NCBI GenBank assembly: GCA_037783545.1
Contig: JBBELK010000166.1
Coordinates: 62,001-126,000, forward strand
DNA: 64,000 nucleotides
Direction: 5' to 3'
DNA from: Henricia sp. BOLD:AAB3569
Taxonomy: Eukaryota; Echinodermata; Asteroidea; Spinulosida; Echinasteridae
Positions 56,536 through 64,000 of the stretch are shown piece by piece. Numbering within the stretch: position 1 is the first letter of the stretch; each line of letters starts with the position of its first letter. Below the pieces are notes generated by a model. The model was not told where the DNA came from. It did no database searches and saw nothing but the letters and a program-made list of their open reading frames with translations. The position numbers and the translations under genes were made by a program.

Positions 56536-56639
56536 GTCAGTGTTGCATTTTGCTGGTTGTTTTCTGAAAAGCAAGACAGAAAAGCTTGAGGTACGTGCAC
56601 AATTTGGAACGGCACTTATCTGGTTTATTTATTTATTTA

Positions 56640-56900
56640 TTTTGTTTGAGTGGTGACGTGTGGATAGCGTGTCGGACTTTTGGTCGAGATGTCCATGGTT
56701 CGAAGCCTGGTCATTGCACCGCGTTGTGTCCTTGGACAAGACACTTCACGTTATCTATCTCCACCCAGGTGAATAAATGGGTACCAGCAAGTACGGTTGG
56801 GGAGACCCAACTAATTGCCGGGGTAGACCTGCGTTGGACTGGCATCCCGTCCAGGGAAGTAGCTATGCTCCTAGTCACTCCATGCCATGGAAACTATACT
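56640..56900 (+). mobile_element. tRNA-derived SINE
   Basis: A-box-like TGGATAGCGTGTCGG, B-box GGTTCGAAGCC, then CTTGGACAAGACACTTCACG and a conserved body (GACTGGCATCCCGTCC, CCTAGTCACTCCATGCCATG). A 5'-less second copy lies at 57455-57600. Confidence 0.75.
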
Positions 56901-57454
56901 CTCCAACAAAAGAAACTGTGCATGGTAAAAATTGCTGTATTTTTTTCAAGAAGGTGGAAAATAAACACCAAATTCACAGACAATATTCTCTGACATTGTT
57001 AGAAAAAGGTTATGCACTCAAAACCTGCTCATGGCATAGTGCAAGACTTAGGCATGCCTGGGTGTTGATTTCACAATAGGGGTCCTACAGGTTGTTATGC
57101 AACAGAATTCCATAAAGTTCAGGTCTCGTTAGCAAGCCGTATAAAAGGACTACCCAAAAGTCAATATTCTCTTTCATGCGCGAGTCATTGGCTCCATGAG
57201 GCGAAGATGCACAGCAGTGATTAATGCACAAGGGGGACACACTCGATGCTGACTTTGTGACTTCAATATTGGCAAGTCAGTTTTCAGAAACCTCTGAGAA
57301 CACGAAGAACACATTTTGTACATTTCAAGTTCGGTTAACCATTTGAAAGATTTCATGGACTTTCATTAACAGTTTATTCCAGCGAGTTATCTGCCATGGC
57401 TGAAAAAAATACAGCAATTTTTATCATGCACAGTTTCTTTTGTTGGAGAGTATA

Positions 57455-57600
57455 TAATGACCTGTTGGGGAAACCCAACAAACAGCTGGGGGTAAACCTG
57501 CGATGGACTGGCATCCCATTAAGGGGGTTATAGTAATGCTCCTAGTCACTCCATGCCATGGAAACCGGGGATGAGCACCGGCCGTATGAGCTCGTAAACG
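57455..57600 (+). mobile_element. Truncated SINE (3' body only)
   Basis: Matches the body of the SINE at 56640-56900 (AACCTGCGATGGACTGGCATCCC, CTCCTAGTCACTCCATGCCATGG), then extends to GAGCTCGTAAACGACTTACC. No A or B box. Confidence 0.7.
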
Positions 57601-57982
57601 ACTTACCTACCGACCTACCTTATCTGTTTTTTTTGCAAATGAAATATTTATATATTTGTTCAAGTCAAGCATTTACTTTTGTATTTAATCTTGCTAATTT
57701 ATTACAATAGTAATTTATATTAAATTGCATTTGTACACATAAATTATATTATCTTCGGAATTTATTATATACAAACATTCATACAGCCTCACGCGTGTGA
57801 TAAATATTTATCAAGTTTATTTTCTCGTACAACAAACTCCATTTAAGTTCTCTATTCATTACGCAGTTCCAAAGGTCATGCAGTGATTTTTACCCAATAA
57901 TAAAACATCCAATGTTTGTCTACTGTCTAGAAATAGTGTTGTGCTATACTTAGTTACCAGAACAGTTGAACTTTGAAAATTT
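57601..57982. other. AT-rich DNA, no gene recognised
   Basis: Low-complexity AT-rich sequence between two SINEs. Confidence 0.4.
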
Positions 57983-58290
57983 GTGGCCGAGTGGTTTGAG
58001 TCACTGGCTCGCAATGCTCGGGTGAAAACTTGGGGTTGCGGGTTCGTTACGCGGCTGAGGTACCTATGCCCTTGAGCAAGGCACCTAAACACACTTGCTC
58101 CTTCCTTCGGAAGGAATGAAAGCCGTTTGCCCAGCGTGTTTAAGATCCTAGAGCATTCTTTCGTGAAGAGCAAGGGTCTCTGGCCGTTTCTAATTCATCG
58201 TCTTCTCCTTATGGGTTTCCTCACGCTTGCGAGCGACAGTGCAATGGGCACTTTTGAGGAATCCTTGGTTTCAGTACCAAAAAATAAGTA
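57983..58290 (+). mobile_element. tRNA-derived SINE with Leu/Ser-type head
   Basis: A-box TGGCCGAGTGG is perfect and B-box-like GGGTTCGTTAC follows. Then come GAGCAAGGCACCTAAACAC and TTTCGTGAAGAGCAAGGG. The head resembles a tRNA-Leu/Ser gene, but the arms do not fold into a full tRNA, and the body is shared with 6385-6625. Confidence 0.7.
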
Positions 58291-58617
58291 ATGATCTTGA
58301 TAATGACTTCAGGCAGTGTATCGTTGAGGTGCGTTTAACCATAAAACTCCAGTACAGTTAATACTAGACAGAATTCCAGTACGACTAGAATACAGTACAT
58401 GGACTGCAATCAAACTGCATGACTGCCACTGTTTGGTGCGAGCAATGGAATAACACTGTCAACTTTAATGAAAAAGATATACATTCTCAAAAACAATACT
58501 GCTATGTCATGGTGTGTGCACCTAGACAATGTCAAAACAACCACACAAAAAAGGAGAGAGTACCATTCTCTCTTTACATGTACAAAGAAATATTCACGCC
58601 ATCATGCGTATAGCAAC

Positions 58618-58765
58618 AATGAGTACTTTGTGGTAGGCGCACATCCCTATCACCAGTTAGATCGTGGCATTCCCCCTAACAGCTTCCCAAATATTGCTTG
58701 GGTTGACGAGGCAATTGGGATTAAGTGTCATGCCCACGGACACAATCTTCTTGATACGGTACAAT
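58618..58765 (-). mobile_element. Truncated SINE, relative of 47700-48038
   Basis: GGCGCACATCCCTATCA, TGTGGCATTCCCC-like and GCTTGGGTTGACGAGGCAA blocks match the SINE body at 47850-47950. The tRNA-like head is missing. Confidence 0.75.
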
Positions 58766-59130
58766 CATAATCCACATTCCATTTGATCTTGAAAACTGAA
58801 CTGATGCAAAGACACTTGAGTTTCCATAGCAACAGACCATGCATCCCTCATACTTTCCTGTTTCCTGACGACCCAGGTCCAACATGTTCCGAACCCGTCT
58901 GTTTCCAAGATGACATGCCTGACAAGAAAAACACCAACAGATGACTTGAACAGTCATTTCATACTGCTTTCTCGATCAGGCCATACACATCAACAAAACT
59001 CATGTACATCATCAGACATACATGTAGGGTACAGTCGCAGTCACCACAAAATGAAAAATACATAGAATGTCACAGTGATGGCAAGCATATGGCAAGCATT
59101 ACAAGTAGTGACAAAATACATGTAATGGTA

Positions 59131-59274
59131 AGTAGTGAAGGAATAATGCTAAGCAGTGAAGGAATAATGCTAAGCAGTGAAGGAATCATGCTAAGCAGTG
59201 AAGGAATCATGCTAAGCAGTGAAGGAATCATGCTAAGCAGTGAAAGAATAATGCTAAGCAGTGAAAGAGTAAAA
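59131..59274. repeat. 21-bp tandem repeat, about 7 copies
   Basis: The unit AGCAGTGAAGGAATMATGCTA repeats from 59131, nearly without change for six copies and decaying in the seventh. Because 21 is a multiple of 3 it stays open in frame (SSEGIML per unit), but nothing else supports coding. Confidence 0.92.
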
Positions 59275-59953
59275 AGCAATGACAATACATGGAAGACGAA
59301 TACAGTATTTCAACCCAACTTCACTGGCGTCAAACAGTTGCTGACAAACGTTTCATTATTGTAGCGCTATCGGTTTGTACGCCACACCTGGACAATAGAA
59401 ACCGTCAGAAGTTGACCAACCACACACACAAAAAGACTCCTCTTTGGAGATGTTTGTAACAATATCCATTTGATATTTGGTATCCTTCGTAAAATGGTCA
59501 CAAAAACATGCAAACGAACATAATTATCAACAGGTCAGCACCCTTTCCCAGGCCACCACCCTCCCCAGACCAGCACCCCTCCACCTCGCTATTTTGCCCG
59601 AGCACGAAATTGTTTTCCCAAAGTCCACTGAAAAGGGTACCTTTGCGCAATTGAATGCACAAGTAACAGCATTTGGTCGCCTATTTGTGAAATGGAATGT
59701 TCACACTATGAAAAAGAATGCCTTTTCGTGGAATTGAATTGGGTTCGAGAATGTCTGTTCAAATTCACACGAAAACGAACGAGTGATCTTCAAAACCGAA
59801 TGACGATTTTTCGAAATTGGCCGGAAAAACCTATATAAGGACACTAGAAAATTACTGGCCCCACCTAACAGAGTCTTCTTCACAGGCAGACTAGTGCGGG
59901 TTTCTGTCTTCATCAAATGGGGGACGTTTAACAATAGGAACAATAGGGTCCGC

Positions 59954-60413
59954 AATGCATAGTTCCGATTTTGCCCAGTTAACCCCGCCCCCTTGGACAT
60001 TGTTGCTATGGCTCACACGCTATCGTCAAAAATGGCGACACACAACGCACAAAGCAATGGGACTTTCAACGGAAAGCACAGATTCATTGAAGAAAACTCA
60101 AAGGTATTCATGTTTCAGGGTCAACATTTATCTTAGAACACACTGAGTAAAGGGCCAGTAATACAGGGATGTCATATCATCATGAAATATAGCTTTCGTA
60201 CCTTTGAACAACGAAACGACCGGCCTTGAAACCAAAAATTCACCCGGATCGTCGCATACAACACTGTACAAATTGTATGGGGCCGGCAGAACATATCGCG
60301 TGATCATGTTGTTGTGAGCGTACAGTGCACTTTGACCTATGTGGATGATATCTGCTAGCTCTGTTGTGATTGGTCGGCGGGTTCGGTTGATTGACAGGTC
60401 GGAACTATGCATT
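59954..60413 (-). mobile_element. 430-460-bp MITE with TIR AATGCATAGTTCCGA, copy 2
   Basis: Inverse orientation copy of 54450-54877. The ends AATGCATAGTTCCGAT and TCGGAACTATGCATT are intact. Confidence 0.85.
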
Positions 60414-60419
60414 GCCAAG

Positions 60420-60518
60420 GGGGTCCACGATTTGGGACCATGTACAAAACAAATTAGAGCAGTCGCCAAAAAAACTAAGTCCAAACAAAGGAGGAACAAT
60501 GGGACATCCGCGGTGGAG
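60420..60518 (+). CDS. Possible exon fragment next to a MITE
   Basis: An open frame reads KGVHDLGPCTKQIRAVAKKT...RRNNGTSAVE and ends at a good donor (GTGAGT at 60519). Its left side directly abuts a MITE (ending at 60413) and lacks a pyrimidine-rich acceptor, so an exon may have been interrupted. No family was recognised. Confidence 0.2.
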
Positions 60519-60519
60519 G

Positions 60520-62424
60520 TGAGTACAAGACTACATGGACATATATAAAAACTATAACTACACCAACTTGATCCTATCAGTTATTACTATGTAAAAATTA
60601 TTGAATAAGAATTTCACCAAGCTACATATACAATCCATTAAGCAAGCAGTATGTTAAACAACAGAAACCTCGGGAGAATTTGAGCAAATCCACAGCAAAC
60701 CTTAGGGTTATTTCACATTCTGGCAAGTGTGCACCTTCGCTTATGATAAAAATCATCTTGCTTGACCAAAACGCAAGAATGAGACAACACATTATTTGTA
60801 TCTTTGGGTTTTGGTGCATTCTTAAAATAAACATCAATTCCCCATGTGCTTAGTCCACTGGCGTACCATGGGGTACTTTTGGAAGATGGAGTGCTTTCAG
60901 AACCTGACACATTTTTGTAATTTACTCACTAGTCAAACAGATCCTGGGAAATCTGGACCTCTAGCCAAGCCCCATTCATTTGTGTACACTGCACAATAGA
61001 AGCTATTAATCATACTACTTCTAGCCCTTAGTTCAAATTCTAGCTCCTTCCATTCCTTACTCAAAATTTCAAACAGTGTGTTTCGTTAATCAAACTGAGC
61101 TGTGCTAAGCAAAGATGCACGCTTACCAGTTCCGATCCACGACCTCCCTGACCCGTGAGTCAACTTACTTGACGTAGTCCTGGGCCTGCTATGGGCCCGG
61201 CATTCCAACTCTACATTCTCTACGGGTGGGAGACTTCTATTCCTTACATCATGACCTGTGCTCTTTTGCACTTTTTTTGGAAAACAAAACACATGCAATC
61301 TGAGCTTTGGTACACAAAACAAGCATGCAGCAAGGGACAGTCTATTACATCCAAACTGTTTGGTATTTCATGCTTCATATATGGACAATGTTAAAGATCT
61401 ACAACCAACTAAGCTGCGTCGATATTTCGATATTATTTGATATCGATTTATTCTGATATCGATATCAGCAATGTAACTTTTGTAATCGTATCGAAATATT
61501 GAACTTTCCGATATTGAAGAAAAAAAAATCAGGGAAAATCAGTATTCTGCAAGCCACAAACGCAAGGCATTACTCACATGCTTGATCTTTCACAAAATTT
61601 ACGATCGGACATGCGGCAAAAATCATGCACAAAATAAAGCACGAGACTGGTTAACTTCGTATGTGTGTAACAATAGAAAAGTTTAAACGTGCAAATGCAG
61701 TTCATCCAAAAACACAATACCGGACTGATAAACTGCATACTATGCCTACGCACAAACTAAACATAATTTACGTACTGCTTGCGCATCTTGTTAGTTGTTA
61801 TTTCAGCCGGTACAAACATGTGGTTTTTTTTTTGCAAAGACGAGTGCGTGTATGCGTGGACCTTTCGTACACATAACAGCTGGTACCGTGACTACGAGTA
61901 CGGCAGCCAATTAAATTAAGAGGCACAGCAAGTGGCCCTAGGATGTTGATTATAATACGGCAGATTTAGCCGATGTGGCTGCCCTGCAGGAGCGCTGAGC
62001 TTAAGCATCTTTGGCCGTCGAAATGTACATTGTAAAATTGCTTTAATTTTCGATATATTGGATTAAATCGATATTTAGATGGCATACATATTAATATCGG
62101 CACAATGCCGATACATGTACATGTATCGGAAAAGCTTACAACCAACGAGGTTTACGAGGTTTCGCCCAAGATATGGGCTAAACCATGCAGAAGCACACAT
62201 ATCTTAGCACATTCAAAACTAATTGTTTGCATGCATCTACTTTTTTTGACCCAAAATTACTACCATAAAACATTTGTTTTTACTAAATCGTGTCATAATG
62301 TGATCCGTTATTGGTTAACAGGCGTGCAATATTTGACTAACAAAAACAAAAAAATCCAAGTTGTACATTTTAACGGGATTTTTAAATGAAACAAAGCATA
62401 ATGAGTAAATCAGGCGGATATTTG
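60520..62424. other. No gene recognised; AT-rich DNA
   Basis: Short chance ORFs only. GATATCGAT(A/T)-type motifs cluster at 61425-61510 and 62050-62125, with CGATACATGTACATGTATCG forming a palindrome at about 62110-62129. This may be an old inverted-repeat element. Confidence 0.4.
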
Positions 62425-62481
62425 TGTGAAAATGAGGGAAATGTTTGATTGTGTGAAAATGAGGGAAATGTTTGATTATGT
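62425..62481. repeat. Two-copy 28-bp direct repeat
   Basis: GTGTGAAAATGAGGGAAATG and TTTGATT(G/A)TG occur twice in direct succession. Confidence 0.8.
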
Positions 62482-62518
62482 GAATGTAATAAGAGGGTCT
62501 GAACTGCTCTGGGTTCAG

Positions 62519-62603
62519 CGTGCAAATTTTAACTCACAAACAACAAAATTGCTTGTGAATTTCTACGATATACAAACAATTCAGCACGATGCTGAGCCAA
62601 AAG
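62519..62603 (+). CDS. Candidate internal exon (orphan)
   Basis: Acceptor CTCTGGGTTCAG and donor GTGAGT flank 85 bases with one open frame (RANFNSQTTKLLVNFYDIQT...HDAEPK), phase 0 to 1. No partner exon and no recognised domain. Confidence 0.25.
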
Positions 62604-64000
62604 GTGAGTAAATCTGTTACAGTAAACTCTCGTTATAACACCTCTTGATGTGAAGCTCTTTCTTATTTAAAAAAGCTCCTTTTTTCAGGCTTACAAAAGT
62701 CTAAAAAATGCAGAACAAAATCCAACTTCCAGAATAACGATATCTGAAAATTGTGCATGTATAGTATACATATGTTCATATGTATGCACGCATGCAGCAC
62801 ATTTTCCCACATTTGCACGCATGCAGTAGAGCCTAAGTCTGTATTCCAACCCATCCGTTACATCAACAAATAAAATACGAGACTACCGGTATCTATCAAA
62901 AGTCTACAGAAGGCGCCACACATGTAGGCCTATATAGAGCATTTCAACAATTTTCTTACGTATGGTGAATCGTGTGTGGACGATTTTACACACGTTCCAC
63001 AGTCCAGGTGCAGAGCGCGGTAAAAATTATTTGAACTTTTTCGTCGAGTTAAGATCTTTGGAAAACGCGGAAATGTGCGGATTTACGAAAGAATTTCACG
63101 CCTGCTTGTTATAGTCCAACGGTGAGGGACGGAAATCAAGATACAAATGCCTTTCCTTAGTCAACAACAAATGAAAACTAAAGTGAACCCGTTTGTTTAC
63201 CTTCTACTGATGTTAATACACACACCCAGTTTATCACATGTTGAAATTGACTTTACGGTTTTATGCGGATGTTGTTTTTATGCGCGAGGGACAGATAATC
63301 AATAAAATTGACAAAAAAAAGAAATTTGTTTACATGCATTTGCAACTAGGCCTATTTCTTGAAAATATGATGGCACAATGTGCCCAGGCAAATTTATTCT
63401 GTTAATTTTTGTAATATGATTGTAAAATATGGACATTTCTTTACAGATCGAGGCATTATTTTGATTAATTTAAGACATTTTGAAATCTTCATCCAGCGTT
63501 TACCAGTTTCGGATCACGCTCTGTACGCACTGGTTATAGCGCTCTCTGGATATAGCCCCCTCTGGATATAGCGCTCATATTAGTTCGATTCGCTACTATA
63601 GAGTTAACCACTAGTCGAACATCATCATAGCAACATACATGCGCACTAATATTCAAGTGCAAACGCCTTTGGTTAGTTAACTGGTTCCGTGCATCAACTC
63701 AACACCTGATGGGTACCAGTGACCAGCGCAACCGTGTGCCCTGTGGGCTGGTTCCAAATGGTCGACCAGACACGACTAACCATCGTTGACAACAGTGCGT
63801 TCGGTTGTAAATAGTCGAACTATAGTTAACTATACATGTAGTTGTGAATCACACTTGCTCCAAGTTGCATGCTTGAGTTAAGATATGGGTCATTCCATGA
63901 AGTACGGTGTACCGTGTCCCCTGTTACATGCTTTTTATGGAGACCTTTTTACCCTATATTTTTGGACTTACGAATTCATTAGTCAATTGTACTTAGAAAT
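62604..64000. other. No gene recognised to the window end
   Basis: Only short ORFs. From about 63890 an ATATGGGTCATTCCATGAAG sequence resembles the end of the hairpin MITE at 53237-53495, suggesting another copy crossing the window edge. Confidence 0.4.

Noticed and set aside
57983-58060. tRNA-Leu/Ser-like sequence
   Set aside because: A and B boxes are present, but the acceptor and other stems do not pair well and the sequence continues into a repeated SINE body.
59002-59364. ORFs of 71-120 aa with SSEGIML repeats
   Set aside because: They are produced by a 21-bp tandem repeat that cannot create stops; no other coding sign.

Overview
This is a eukaryotic, intron-containing and transposon-rich genomic window. 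It is AT-rich, and the motifs TACATGTA and AGGCCTA(C/T) are abundant. Together with the receptor families present, this suggests an invertebrate deuterostome, most likely an echinoderm, with a hemichordate or amphioxus as alternatives. The assignment is inference. No bacterial-style operon, rRNA, functional tRNA or CRISPR array was seen.

Three groups of host genes stand out, all looking like cell-surface or secreted immune-type proteins. (1) 1.5-10.7 kb, + strand: a seven- or eight-exon gene for a small type I membrane protein. It has a signal peptide, one TNF-receptor-like cysteine-rich module, a Thr/Ser stalk, a transmembrane helix and a short polar tail. The exons are too short to show as long ORFs, but every splice phase agrees. 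(2) 13.3-30.2 kb, + strand: a tandem array of apparently single-exon two-domain immunoglobulin receptors. There is one decayed copy with an ITIM (13.3 kb), one intact 495-aa copy with a tyrosine-rich tail (18.6 kb), one 5' fragment (22.6 kb), one 402-aa copy with a perfect ITAM in its own tail (23.2 kb), and one broken ITAM copy (28.6 kb). (3) 33.3-39.5 kb, - strand: three tandem single-exon secreted proteins with a C-type lectin domain followed by a PAN/apple-like domain. Two are intact and one is frameshifted, and their sugar-binding loop motifs differ.

The rest is mostly mobile DNA. It includes a Tc1-type element with identical 147-bp inverted repeats carrying a nested LINE (15.4-17.5 kb), and a 3.4-kb inverted-repeat element inserted into the last codons of the second intact Ig receptor (24.4-27.8 kb). 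A 275-bp MITE splits the signal peptide of the third Ig copy (28.7 kb), and a 5.1-kb foldback-type element sits in the upstream region of the third lectin (39.9-45.0 kb). There is a degenerate LINE with SAP, SGNH-like, endonuclease and reverse-transcriptase regions (45.4-49.9 kb), a second LINE inside TGACGTCA-containing repeats (50-54 kb), several tRNA-derived SINEs, and at least seven small hairpin or MITE families, most present in two to four copies.

Taken together, the window looks like a birth-and-death receptor cluster. Ig receptors with near-identical ectodomains are joined to different cytoplasmic tails, next to a lectin cluster and a TNFR-like gene. Transposon insertions have truncated or silenced individual copies. 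From about 55 kb onward only SINE/MITE DNA and a few isolated exon-like segments are visible.
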